Source of the DNA: Peptoniphilus vaginalis
GTDB taxonomy: Bacteria > Bacillota > Clostridia > Tissierellales > Peptoniphilaceae
Direction of reading: 5' to 3'
Assembly: GCF_900176605.1 (NCBI RefSeq)
Contig: NZ_FXLP01000004.1
Coordinates: 248,001 to 312,000, forward strand
DNA: 64,000 nucleotides
Within the stretch, counting starts at the first letter, position 1; the number at the start of each line of letters is the position of its first letter. The translations under genes and the position numbers were made by a program. Below are positions 1-8,394 of the stretch, in pieces. A model generated the notes under the pieces. It ran no database searches. It saw only the letters and a list, made by a program, of their open reading frames with translations, and was not told the DNA's origin.

Positions 1-1016
1 AATAAATATTTTGCAAAATCTTCGCCACCCATAAGTTTTGGATAGTCTTCAATAAAACCATCTTTAAATACTTCTCTTGCTACTTCTATTCCCATTTCAG
101 TTGATTCTTTTTCATTTACTGTGGCAGGTGTTCCATCGTGATAATCTAATTTTATTTCTGCCCTTGTTGTTAAGCTAACACCCTCTAAAACTCTTTCCAT
201 TTCACTCTTATATTTAGATCTAAGTTCATTATTAAATGACCTTGTAGTCCCTTCGAGATGAGCAATTTCTGGGATTACATTTTTAGAATTTCCAGAGTTG
301 AAAGCTGTAACACTTATGACTTGTGGTTCAAGTGGATCATTTTCTCTTGATACTATTGTTTGAAGTGCGTTTACAACCATAGATCCTGCAACAATAGGGT
401 CAATTGATTTATGAGGACTTGCTCCATGGCCACTTATTCCTTTTATAAAAATATCAAAGGTATCAGCTGATGCCATTATAGGACCTTCATTTAAAGATGC
501 TTTTCCTGATTCAATATCTCCCCAAATATGAAGTCCTATAATTCTATCAAGGTTTTTAATTTCAGGAATTTGAGATAAGTATTTGGCACCAGAATCTTGA
601 ATATATTCTTCAGCTGGTTGAAATATTACAAGTATTTCTCCATTAAGTTCTTCCTTTAGATCATTTAAAATTTTTGCTGCTCCTAATAAAATTGAAATAT
701 GAGCATCATGACCACACGCATGCATTACACCTTCGTTTTTGGACGCAAAATCAAGACCTGTTTCTTCTTTAACTGGTAGAGCATCAATATCTGCTCTTAT
801 TCCAAGTCTCTTTCCTTCTTTTTTACCTTTTATATGGCCTATTACTCCTATATCTTTTACAACTTCGTAATCTATTCCCATTTCATCTAATTCTTTTTGA
901 ATTCTCTTTGAAGTATTTACTTCTTTCCAAGACAATTCTGGATTTTCATGAAAATATCTTCTTAAGTTTATGACATATTCTTTGTTTTCATTTATTCTAT
1001 CTATTAAATTTCTCAT
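1..1016 (-). CDS. M20D-family amidohydrolase (N-acyl-amino-acid/peptide hydrolase), 3' end cut by window edge
   Basis: The reading frame opens at an ATG at 1016 and runs leftwards off the window, giving about 338 residues of an expected ~390. It has the metal-site signature of the M20D amidohydrolase group (hippurate hydrolase/IAA-amino acid hydrolase type): RADIDALPV, HACGHDAH, then QPAEE and a later LHIWGD. Such enzymes cleave N-acyl or peptide amide bonds with two zinc or manganese ions in the cytoplasm. A strong Shine-Dalgarno (GAGGTGA) precedes the start. It begins 10 nt after the transporter stop, so it is third in an operon with cysteine desulfidase and a YfcC-type carrier. I infer that it releases an amino acid, possibly cysteine, from an imported conjugate; the substrate is not shown by sequence. 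Confidence 0.9.
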   Translation of the reverse strand, partial: MRNLIDRINENKEYVINLRRYFHENPELSWKEVNTSKRIQKELDEMGIDYEVVKDIGVIGHIKGKKEGKRLGIRADIDALPVKEETGLDFASKNEGVMHACGHDAHISILLGAAKILNDLKEELNGEILVIFQPAEEYIQDSGAKYLSQIPEIKNLDRIIGLHIWGDIESGKASLNEGPIMASADTFDIFIKGISGHGASPHKSIDPIVAGSMVVNALQTIVSRENDPLEPQVISVTAFNSGNSKNVIPEIAHLEGTTRSFNNELRSKYKSEMERVLEGVSLTTRAEIKLDYHDGTPATVNEKESTEMGIEVAREVFKDGFIEDYPKLMGGEDFAKYL

Positions 1017-1026
1017 AATTCACCTC

Positions 1027-2430
1027 TTAGAATGGCCCATAATTAATCTTTACTGCTACTATTAATGCTATAAATGAAACTACAAATAATATTAACATTA
1101 GCTTCCAAATGAATTTATACCATCTATTTAAAGGTATTTTTGCAATTGTTAAGAACATTAACAAAGTTCCACTTGTGAACCATAAACTATTTGTTAGACC
1201 ATCACCAATTTGAAAAGCCAAAATCATTGTTTGTCTTGTCATTCCTACTAAGTCAGCTAAAGGAATTAATATTGGCATAAGAGCAGTTGCTTTTGCAGAG
1301 CCTGATGTTATTAAACCATTAAATAACGCAATAACAAATGTAACTGCTATTGGTGTAGATATAGTTCCTAATGCTCGAAGAGGTTTTGATACTGCATTAA
1401 TTATTGGATCTATAACAGCACCTGTTGTAAGTACCCATTGAATACCTCTTGCCAAACCAATTACCAATGCAGGTCCTAGGCCATCTTTTGCACCAGAAAT
1501 GAATCCATCAATAACTTCATTGATATTCATCCCATTAATGATACCACCCATTACTCCTGCAAAGAAAAAAGCTGCACCAAGATCATTCATTGTCCATCCT
1601 TTTGATGACACACCAACAATGGCAGCAACAAAAGTTGCCAAAAATACCAATAAAGAAAGCTTTTGTCTTCCATTCATTTTTTCACTTAATGTTTCTGAAA
1701 AATCAATTCTAAATTGGGAGTCATCTATACCTTGCATAATTGAATATGACTTATCTTTTTTTACTTTTTTCGCATATCTTAAGACATAAAACTGCATTAT
1801 TATGTTAAATATTATTAGTAAAGTTAACCTAAATGCAAAACCTGAAAACATTGGAAGTTGAGCAACTTCATGTGAAATTCCAACTGTATAAACACTTGAT
1901 GGAGAAACAGAAAAACTAATCATATCTACCATTGCAGATGCTGCTATTGCAGTCATAACATCATAACCCATTGCAAGGCACAACGAAATTATTATTGGTA
2001 TAAATGGAACAATTTGTTCATTCCATCCTAAAAATCCACCCAAACAACCAAACATTATCATAATTAATGAAAGAATCTTTTCACTTCCAAATTTATCGGC
2101 CTTAGATAAAAGTGCTGAAACTAATTTATTAATTGCATCAGATCTCTTATATATTTCGATACAACCAGCAACCATCATAACTACAAACATCATTGATGCT
2201 GAAGCTGTTAAACCTTCTGGTATAGCCTGAAAAATAGCTTGTGGTTTTAGATAAACCTTAGGCGTACTGTGAAAAGAATCAGGTATAACACTTACAACTC
2301 CATTAATTTCTTCTCTAGTAAATTCTCCAGAAGGAATTATTAAAGTAAGAAAATAGCAAAAAACAATTACTAAAAATATTATTACAAAAGCATCAAATTT
2401 TATTTTTTTCTTTTCTTTTAATTTGTTCAT
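1027..2430 (-). CDS. YfcC/DcuC-type membrane carrier
   Basis: A polytopic membrane protein of about 467 residues, with a basic N-terminus, a first membrane segment near residues 13-35 and roughly a dozen hydrophobic segments. It resembles the YfcC family of the C4-dicarboxylate anaerobic carrier superfamily, with conserved glycine-rich re-entrant stretches such as GCLGGFLGWNEQ and NGLITSGSAKATALMP. The frame also opens at a TTG at 2457, inside the upstream gene, but ATG 2430 has a good AGGAG at 2436-2440, so I place the start there. It lies 16 nt after the cysteine desulfidase and 10 nt before the M20 amidohydrolase. YfcC relatives are often linked to peptide or amino-acid use; here an N-acyl amino acid or small peptide is the likely cargo (inference). 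Confidence 0.82.
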   Translation of the reverse strand: MNKLKEKKKIKFDAFVIIFLVIVFCYFLTLIIPSGEFTREEINGVVSVIPDSFHSTPKVYLKPQAIFQAIPEGLTASASMMFVVMMVAGCIEIYKRSDAINKLVSALLSKADKFGSEKILSLIMIMFGCLGGFLGWNEQIVPFIPIIISLCLAMGYDVMTAIAASAMVDMISFSVSPSSVYTVGISHEVAQLPMFSGFAFRLTLLIIFNIIMQFYVLRYAKKVKKDKSYSIMQGIDDSQFRIDFSETLSEKMNGRQKLSLLVFLATFVAAIVGVSSKGWTMNDLGAAFFFAGVMGGIINGMNINEVIDGFISGAKDGLGPALVIGLARGIQWVLTTGAVIDPIINAVSKPLRALGTISTPIAVTFVIALFNGLITSGSAKATALMPILIPLADLVGMTRQTMILAFQIGDGLTNSLWFTSGTLLMFLTIAKIPLNRWYKFIWKLMLILFVVSFIALIVAVKINYGPF

Positions 2431-2446
2431 TTTTTCTCCTTTAAAA

Positions 2447-3691
2447 TTATTTACCAATCATTTCTCTTAAAATTACTTCGTCCGTTTCTTTCATCCCCTC
2501 CATTGCTATATGTCCCACAGTTTTTATCATCTCATCTATGTCGCCCTTGACGATTCCATCGCCTGCCTTAAAAGAATTGCCTGCCTTGGCTTGCTTGTAT
2601 GCTAAGAATCCCATCTTTAGGCTTGATGCAATTTTAATGGCGCAGGATTCTTTTGCACCATCACAAATTAGACCAGAGTTTGTTGCAAGGGCATTGGTTA
2701 AAGTTTCCTTAATTAAATTCTTGTCTTCATCTTCCATAAAGGCAAGACCGCAAACTGAAGCACAGCCTGCAGACACAACTCCGCAGTAGGCAGACAGCTC
2801 CCCAATCCCCTCTTTTATATAGAGTCCAATTAGGTTGGTAAAAATTAGGGCCCTGTAAAGTTTATTCTTTGGAATATCGTGGTCCTTGGCATAAATTATT
2901 ATTGGGACTGAAACTGTAATCCCCTGGTTTCCTGATCCAGAGTTGATGACAACAGGTTTTTCGCATCCAGACATACGGGCATCTGATCCTGCAGCTGCAT
3001 AAGCCACAAGTTTTTCAGAGTACTTATCTCCTGCTTCTTCTAGGACCATCTTGCCAATATTTGCTCCCCAAAGATTTTCGATTCCCTCCTTGGCAATGGC
3101 GTAGTTGTACTCAATTTCCTTGTCCAAGACATCAATAATGTCATCATAATTTCCATTTTTTGCAAAGTCATAAATCTTGTCAAAAGATAAGTCAATCTTG
3201 CCCTCTACTTCCTCATGGTCTTCCTTCTTTTCAAAAAGAATTTCATTGTTTAGACTTTCAAAAATAATATTTGTATGAAAATCCTTTATCACTACTCGAG
3301 AAGTTTTTTCTCCCTTTTCCATGGATACGTCAATGTAAAGACCCTTCTTCTCATGAAGAAGTTCTATGTCGCATAATCCTTTTTTTATTAAATCGTCTAA
3401 GTATCCAAGCTTAGACTTGTCTACATCAGATAAGACTTCGAGTTTCTTTGTGTAGTCTCCTAAAAAAGCTCCTGCCGCAAGAGAAATTTCAATTCCCTTT
3501 CTCCCGTCGGTTCCTGGTACCTTAACGCTATTTACATTTTTAATAATGTTGCCCGATAACCTAGCTGTGATTCTCTCTGGGTCTTCTCCTAAGATACATC
3601 TTGCACGGCTAGCTGCAAAAGCCAAGGCTATGGGCTCAGTACATCCAAAGGCCGGCACCATTTTTCCCCTTAAATATTTATTGTAGTCCAT
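2447..3691 (-). CDS. L-cysteine desulfidase / serine dehydratase-alpha-like protein (UPF0597, YhaM/CyuA family)
   Basis: The 414-residue protein opens with PAFGCTEPIALAFA, the diagnostic Fe-S cysteine motif of the CyuA/YhaM L-cysteine desulfidase family. Further conserved cysteines follow in AYCGVVSAGCASVCG and in SGLICDGAKESCA, which in the archaeal enzyme bind a 4Fe-4S cluster. The family converts L-cysteine to pyruvate, ammonia and hydrogen sulfide without PLP. Start ATG 3691 has AAGGAG at the right distance, and an extended -10 lies upstream. It leads a three-gene operon with a YfcC-type carrier and an M20 amidohydrolase, suggesting uptake and breakdown of a cysteine-containing compound for energy. 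Oxygen sensitivity of the cluster fits an anaerobe. Serine dehydratase activity is an alternative. Confidence 0.88.
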   Translation of the reverse strand: MDYNKYLRGKMVPAFGCTEPIALAFAASRARCILGEDPERITARLSGNIIKNVNSVKVPGTDGRKGIEISLAAGAFLGDYTKKLEVLSDVDKSKLGYLDDLIKKGLCDIELLHEKKGLYIDVSMEKGEKTSRVVIKDFHTNIIFESLNNEILFEKKEDHEEVEGKIDLSFDKIYDFAKNGNYDDIIDVLDKEIEYNYAIAKEGIENLWGANIGKMVLEEAGDKYSEKLVAYAAAGSDARMSGCEKPVVINSGSGNQGITVSVPIIIYAKDHDIPKNKLYRALIFTNLIGLYIKEGIGELSAYCGVVSAGCASVCGLAFMEDEDKNLIKETLTNALATNSGLICDGAKESCAIKIASSLKMGFLAYKQAKAGNSFKAGDGIVKGDIDEMIKTVGHIAMEGMKETDEVILREMIGK

Positions 3692-3720
3692 AAAAATCTC
3701 CTTATTTATTCTCTGTATTT

Positions 3721-3729
3721 ATTATAACA
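3721..3729 (-). promoter_or_regulatory. extended -10 promoter of the cysteine desulfidase operon
   Basis: On the minus strand TGTTATAAT gives a consensus extended -10, about 30 nt upstream of the desulfidase start and followed by its Shine-Dalgarno. No good -35 is seen at 17 bp, as is usual for TGn promoters. Confidence 0.5.
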
Positions 3730-3866
3730 AAAGGAGATAAGCTTTTCTCATTATTAAATTTATTATTATAAATTTATGTCTCTTTATTAAGAAATAGATT
3801 TTATAATTTTATTTGTATATAATAATATATAAATAGGAAAACATTTTTTGCAAAGGAAATATCGCA

Positions 3867-4274
3867 GTGAAAAAAGATAGAAAGAGCTTACTTGTTTTCA
3901 TAGTAATGGTAAGTATAATATATGGAATTTTACAATTTTTTGGCATAACTTGCCCCATTAAATTTATGACTGGCATATCTTGCCCAAGTTGTGGGATGAC
4001 TAGGGCTTATCTTAGTCTCCTAAGATTGGACTTCAAGTCTGCCTATTATTATCATCCCCTATTTGTTCTCCCAGCTCTTGGACTTATTATTTATATCTTT
4101 AGGGACAAGTTCTCAAAAAAATTTTTAAGGGGCATAGAAGTTTCCTTTGTTCTTGTGTTTTTAATTGTATATGTTTTTAGGATGATGGACCCAAAAGACA
4201 CCATCGTTGTTTGCAGACCCTATGAATCCATCTTCTACAAGATTTTTATATTTTTGAAAGAATTGATGAGGTGA
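3867..4274 (+). CDS. DUF2752 small membrane protein
   Basis: A 135-residue protein starting at GTG 3867 (AAAGGAAA upstream). It has a short basic N-terminus and three hydrophobic segments (about residues 8-25, 62-80 and 90-108). The DUF2752 hallmark is clear: CPIKFMTGISCPSCGMTRA, with a CPSCGxTRA metal-like motif followed by the conserved FxxAYYYHPLF. The function of this family is unknown; the cysteines may bind a metal at the membrane surface. It is the first gene of a tight three-gene unit with a zinc-ribbon protein (4-nt gap) and a DUF4234 protein. A weak TATAAT at 3818-3823 may be its -10. Confidence 0.82.
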   Translation: MKKDRKSLLVFIVMVSIIYGILQFFGITCPIKFMTGISCPSCGMTRAYLSLLRLDFKSAYYYHPLFVLPALGLIIYIFRDKFSKKFLRGIEVSFVLVFLIVYVFRMMDPKDTIVVCRPYESIFYKIFIFLKELMR

Positions 4275-4277
4275 CTT

Positions 4278-4925
4278 ATGTTTTGTATTAAGTGTGGCAA
4301 CAGGCTAGGCGAGCACATGAAGTTTTGCGACCAATGTGGTGCTCCTGTTCCAGTAGATTCTGATGAAGTTGAGGTCAAAAAAGAAAATTTAAAAGATTTT
4401 AAAGCTCCAATAATTGATAAGGATCCCATGGACCTAGTGCCTGAAGAATTTGAAGAAAAACCTTCTGAAAGTGAAAAAGTTAAAGAAGAAATTGCTGAAG
4501 AGATTAAGGAAGACTTAAATCTTTCAAGAGAATCACAAAAAGAAGACTTGTTTAAAGAAGAAAAAGTAGAAAAAGTTGAGGCTCCAAAAATTTTAGATGA
4601 ACCTCTTGATGAAAGAGTAAAAGCTCCAGAGATCCTAGATAGAGAAGAGGACAAGGCAACTCCAAAGCTTGAAGTTCATAAAGAGATAATAAGACCAGAG
4701 AAGGATTTAAAAGAAAACTCTTCACAAGGTCAAAAAGTAAAGGAAGAAAAGACTTACAAGGAAGACTCCTCTTATGATAAAAGAGAAAATTATAGTGGAG
4801 AGGCAGGCTTAAGTCCTGTAAAAATAATCACTCTAGTCTTTATGATTGTAACAGGTATTGCCTCTATAGCAACAATCCTTGCTTTCTTTGGATTTTTCTT
4901 CTCATTTATAGGAGGTTTATTATGA
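4278..4925 (+). CDS. zinc-ribbon protein with acidic linker and C-terminal membrane anchor
   Basis: 215 residues in three parts. Residues 1-25 form a double-CxxC zinc ribbon (CIKCGNRLG...FCDQCGAP). Residues 26-180 are a highly charged Glu/Lys-rich, probably disordered linker. A hydrophobic helix at about 183-213 anchors the C-terminus in the membrane. Proteins of this build are common in Firmicutes and mostly uncharacterised. It lies between a DUF2752 and a DUF4234 protein, overlapping the latter by an ATGA junction, so the three are probably translated together and may form one membrane assembly (inference). Confidence 0.8.
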   Translation: MFCIKCGNRLGEHMKFCDQCGAPVPVDSDEVEVKKENLKDFKAPIIDKDPMDLVPEEFEEKPSESEKVKEEIAEEIKEDLNLSRESQKEDLFKEEKVEKVEAPKILDEPLDERVKAPEILDREEDKATPKLEVHKEIIRPEKDLKENSSQGQKVKEEKTYKEDSSYDKRENYSGEAGLSPVKIITLVFMIVTGIASIATILAFFGFFFSFIGGLL

Positions 4926-5911
4926 TGGGATTTTCAAATTTTTTATATTTCTTAATTAGTCTGCCCTTCCTAGGAGGTATGGCTATATCCTTGGTTTTTA
5001 TGACCTTCTCCCTATTTTCAATTTTTAAAAATTGGAACACTGGCAAGAACAAGGAATTATTTAACGGACTTTTAATATCAGGTATATTTTTATTAATTAC
5101 AAATGTGTTTTTATTCATAATTTCCAAGATTTTTTATTACTATGGTTACTATGGTAATTTTTACCTTCTTATTGTTGCACTTATAGTTATAGGTCTTATT
5201 TATTTTATTGGAAACAGCAAGGAAAAAATTTATCCTGATAATTATTTTTCAAATATTTCTAATACAGAATTTTTAAAGAGAGAAATTAACGAGTCTATTA
5301 ATGTTTTTATTTCTGTATTTAACAAGAGCAAGAGTGACTTCCAAGAAAAATCTGAAGCTAAAAAGGCTCAAAAGTTTGAAAATTATAATAATCAAAATGC
5401 TTATAATAACAATAATTATAGCAACAACCATAACAACTATAATAATGCAGGCTCCTACAATGCCTACAACAATTATGGAAGAAATCTTGGTCCAGCTCCC
5501 TTTAGGGGCTATGTAAAGGATGACTGGTCCTTCCCCCTATATATAATTCTATCTATTATAACTTGCGGATTTTATCACTATTACTTGATATACAAGGCAG
5601 CTGAAAGTGTAAATATTGCCTGTGCTGGAGATGGAGAAGAGACAAGTGGACTTTTAAAATTCTTTTTCTTTGGAATCCTAACTTGTGGCATCTATTGTCT
5701 ATTCTGGGAGTTTAATTTTATGAATAGGACCCAAGCAAATGCCCCAAGATATGGAAGAAATATTCCTGATAATGGCGGAAGCTTTTTGCTATGGATGATA
5801 GTTGGTTCCTGGCTTTGTGGAATTGGTTTCTTCTTCGCTTGGTACTTGTTCTTTAAGAATTTAAATGCAATTTGTAGGGCTTACAATATGGAATACGCAA
5901 ATGCAAATTAA
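4922..5911 (+). CDS. DUF4234 multi-pass membrane protein with Asn/Tyr-rich linker
   Basis: 329 residues. The N-terminal third has three or four membrane segments, residues about 150-190 are a low-complexity Asn/Tyr-rich stretch, and the C-terminal third is a DUF4234 domain with paired aromatic/cysteine hydrophobic segments (ITCGFYHYYLIYK, ILTCGIYCLFWEF, then SWLCGIGFFFAWYLFFKNLN). The start overlaps the stop of the zinc-ribbon gene (ATGA), with GGAGGT 5 nt upstream. DUF4234 has no assigned function; such proteins often sit beside zinc-ribbon proteins. It ends the small operon, followed by a strong bidirectional terminator. Confidence 0.8.
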   Translation: MMGFSNFLYFLISLPFLGGMAISLVFMTFSLFSIFKNWNTGKNKELFNGLLISGIFLLITNVFLFIISKIFYYYGYYGNFYLLIVALIVIGLIYFIGNSKEKIYPDNYFSNISNTEFLKREINESINVFISVFNKSKSDFQEKSEAKKAQKFENYNNQNAYNNNNYSNNHNNYNNAGSYNAYNNYGRNLGPAPFRGYVKDDWSFPLYIILSIITCGFYHYYLIYKAAESVNIACAGDGEETSGLLKFFFFGILTCGIYCLFWEFNFMNRTQANAPRYGRNIPDNGGSFLLWMIVGSWLCGIGFFFAWYLFFKNLNAICRAYNMEYANAN

Positions 5912-5931
5912 TTTATAAGTCAACAAAAAAT

Positions 5932-5957
5932 TAGACCTAGATTAAATTCTAGGTCTA
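5932..5957. terminator. bidirectional Rho-independent terminator
   Basis: A perfect 10-bp stem TAGACCTAGA / TCTAGGTCTA with a 6-nt loop. T-rich tracts on both strands serve the DUF4234 gene from the left and gldA from the right. Confidence 0.85.
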
Positions 5958-5987
5958 TTTTCATCATCTTTTCTTTTTGAAAAATTA

Positions 5988-7079
5988 TTATTCTGCTAAT
6001 AATTTTTTTCCATAATCATCTGCGTAGAAGGCTGCTTCTACAAATTTTTCTTCACTTAGAGCTTTTTCTGATTTTTGCCATTCTGTTGTGTCATAAACTT
6101 TCTTTGCCATTTCTCTTACGTCATCTCTTGTCAAACCAATTTCTTCTAGAGTTACTGGCAAGCCGAGCTTCTTGTTAAATCTTGCAAGTTTTTCAAATTC
6201 TTCATAGTTTTTGTCGTAGGCATGAAGAACTAAAACGCCATAGGATACTAGGACTCCGTGAAGGTATTCTCCATCTCTCTTTACTGATGTTGATACGTTG
6301 TAAAATACATGGGCAAGAGATGAATTGTAATAATACTTATCTCCATTTGTTAGGTTTGATACATAACCAGTGTTAACTAGGATATCTGTAGCAACTTCTT
6401 CTACTGCCTTTGATGCCTTGTTTTCTCTTACGTCCTTAAGTCCTTCTTCTCCATATTTTAGGAATGGTTCTTGACAAGTCTTGGCAATGCTTACTCCCAT
6501 ATTGGCTACGAAGTCTAGGTCCTTTAGTCCCTTTGTTGCAAAGAGAACTTCTGGTTGTTTGCTAAGTCCATCGCCAATGCCTGCCCAGAAATATTTTTCA
6601 GGTGCTTCAGCTATTGTTTCTACTTCAACAAACATATGGACTGGAGCTGGGATTAACTCATATCTTAGGAAGGATCCGTCATCATTATAAACTACTGCAA
6701 TTGCTGTACCACCTGCACAGTTGGAGCAAATTGTTGGGAAGGACATAGCTGGTTTATTTAAGAAACCTGCAAGAACTTTTCCTGTGTCTAGTGCCTTTCC
6801 TCCTCCTACTGCAAAAATAACATCTGCCTTTTGGACTTCTTCCTTTTCCATTAGGGCATTAACGTTGTTTAGGGTACATTCATGTCCATAAACGAATTCG
6901 CCAAGGACTTCTACGCTTGATCCTTTTAGACCATCTCTGATTTTTTGTGAAACTGCTGCAAGGGCTCTCTTACCTCCAACTAGGACAACTTTCTTGAAGC
7001 CATATTCTTCTACTAACTTTCCTAGTCCTTCATATCCTCTTTGTGATACACTGTAATTTGTCATCTTAACTGTTCTCAT
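5988..7079 (-). CDS. gldA: glycerol dehydrogenase-type iron/zinc alcohol dehydrogenase
   Basis: 363 residues of the GldA group of Fe-ADHs. The NAD-binding site is VGGGKALDTGK (91-101) and the metal ligands are Asp170 (GIGDGLSK), His257 (SSLAHVFYN) and His274 (EYLHGVLVSYG), matching the three ligands of Geobacillus GldA. It oxidises glycerol to dihydroxyacetone, but relatives also act on 1-amino-2-propanol or 1,2-diols. The start is 16 nt after the stop of a YkvI-type transporter, so it is probably co-transcribed from that gene's T-box leader, which is unusual for glycerol metabolism and suggests that an amino-acid-derived alcohol may be the real substrate (inference). It ends at the shared terminator at 5932-5957. 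Confidence 0.85.
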   Translation of the reverse strand: MRTVKMTNYSVSQRGYEGLGKLVEEYGFKKVVLVGGKRALAAVSQKIRDGLKGSSVEVLGEFVYGHECTLNNVNALMEKEEVQKADVIFAVGGGKALDTGKVLAGFLNKPAMSFPTICSNCAGGTAIAVVYNDDGSFLRYELIPAPVHMFVEVETIAEAPEKYFWAGIGDGLSKQPEVLFATKGLKDLDFVANMGVSIAKTCQEPFLKYGEEGLKDVRENKASKAVEEVATDILVNTGYVSNLTNGDKYYYNSSLAHVFYNVSTSVKRDGEYLHGVLVSYGVLVLHAYDKNYEEFEKLARFNKKLGLPVTLEEIGLTRDDVREMAKKVYDTTEWQKSEKALSEEKFVEAAFYADDYGKKLLAE

Positions 7080-7095
7080 CTTTTTTCTCCTCTGA

Positions 7096-8247
7096 TTAAT
7101 CTAATACAAATTCTTTTCTAACTTCTGGTTGTAAATATTTTTTATTTTTATAAAGTCCTACTGTTATAAAAGGAAGGACTACAAATAATATTGCTATATA
7201 GCCACAATAACCGTAACCGTATTTTATTATATTTGTAAGACCTGCCATTGATATTGCCATTGATAGGACAAGTATTCCCACTGCTAGTCCAAATCTTCTA
7301 AGTTCTAGGGATTCAACTTTTCTTAGAGCTTTTGAATTTTCAAATCTTGAAACAAAGCCAAAGATTATTGAAACTCCAGAAGACAATAGGCAAAGTACAA
7401 GGGATATCACATAAAATACAGTCATCCACTTATAGCCCATGGCATTTGTAGATGTAAGTGTTGGTATAACTTCGCCTCCTTCTAGGCCTGTGTAGTAACC
7501 TCTCCAAACTAGGAGCATAAGGACTGAAAGTCCAAGTGCCAAGGAGTTTATTAGGCAAGATAGTTTCATTGATTTTGAAACTTCCCTCTCGCTATTTAAA
7601 ACTCTTGAACAGGAAATCATTGAAGGTATCTGCACACATTGAAATCCTGCATAGATAAATCCGTTAAATATCGCCTTGTCTAAGTTTGAAAAACCAGTTT
7701 TTTCGAAGTTACTTGTGATAACTCCTACTAGGTCTCCTTGAAATGATCCAACTAGATAGATTAAAACTGAAGTAACAAGGATCACAATTCCCATTAGTGT
7801 TCCAACATTTCTAACAAGTTTTTCGCCAAAAATTGCTAACATAAGAGTTAATACACTAACTCCAAGGACAGACAAGCCATAGTTGAAATTAAAAAATTCC
7901 TTTAGGGCTGAAGCTGATCCTGATATTGTACTTGCTATTACCATCACTACCATGATGTAGTAAAATCCTTCAAAAACAAGTTCTAACTTGTCAAAGGGAT
8001 GGTAGAGTGTTTCAAAAAGTTCCTTGTAGGACTTTAGACCCCTTGAGTTATACATTACAATTGCTTCTTTGAGGGTCCAAGTTAAAAGGACCATTGCAAT
8101 CACAGCTGACACAAGTCCACTCCAACCAAGCTTTACAAAATATGTATTTGCTTGGTTACCTGTTGCAAAACCACCACCAGCGTGTGATGCAAAAAGTACA
8201 AATGCTATTGACATAGCGGGCGACATTCTTACTAACTTCTTTTTCAT
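7096..8247 (-). CDS. YkvI-family membrane transporter, copy 1 (branched-chain permease-like)
   Basis: About 383 residues with ten or more membrane segments and the N-terminal SHAGGGFATGNQANTYF motif of the YkvI family (amino-acid/sodium symporter fold). The frame opens at 8283 inside an IS end, but ATG 8247, preceded by AAGGAGG, is the true start. A close paralogue lies at 9443-10606; long stretches such as MYNSRGLKSYKELFETLYHPFD are shared. Each copy has its own T-box leader; here an IS200-type element sits between leader and gene, leaving the ribosome site intact. gldA follows after 16 nt. The substrate is probably the amino acid sensed by the T-box; family transport data are sparse. Confidence 0.82.
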   Translation of the reverse strand: MKKKLVRMSPAMSIAFVLFASHAGGGFATGNQANTYFVKLGWSGLVSAVIAMVLLTWTLKEAIVMYNSRGLKSYKELFETLYHPFDKLELVFEGFYYIMVVMVIASTISGSASALKEFFNFNYGLSVLGVSVLTLMLAIFGEKLVRNVGTLMGIVILVTSVLIYLVGSFQGDLVGVITSNFEKTGFSNLDKAIFNGFIYAGFQCVQIPSMISCSRVLNSEREVSKSMKLSCLINSLALGLSVLMLLVWRGYYTGLEGGEVIPTLTSTNAMGYKWMTVFYVISLVLCLLSSGVSIIFGFVSRFENSKALRKVESLELRRFGLAVGILVLSMAISMAGLTNIIKYGYGYCGYIAILFVVLPFITVGLYKNKKYLQPEVRKEFVLD

Positions 8248-8394
8248 TTTTTTCCTCCTTGGGCACCTAATAATCATAACCACCGGCTAAGCCGGTGGTT
8301 TGTTTTGCCCCTATAAGGGGCTGTTACCGGCAGCATTCCATGCTTTGAACTTTCTTTCTCGTGCACCAATTTTCACATCTGGTGCTAAAGCACC

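Noticed and set aside
1499-1789. Plus-strand ORF of 96 codons opposite the YfcC gene
   Set aside because: It is a shadow of a well-supported minus-strand membrane protein, with no ribosome site and low-complexity hydrophobic/Pro content.
8069-8290. Plus-strand ORF of 73 codons crossing the YkvI start and an IS end
   Set aside because: Antisense shadow of the transporter's first membrane segments; no ribosome site.
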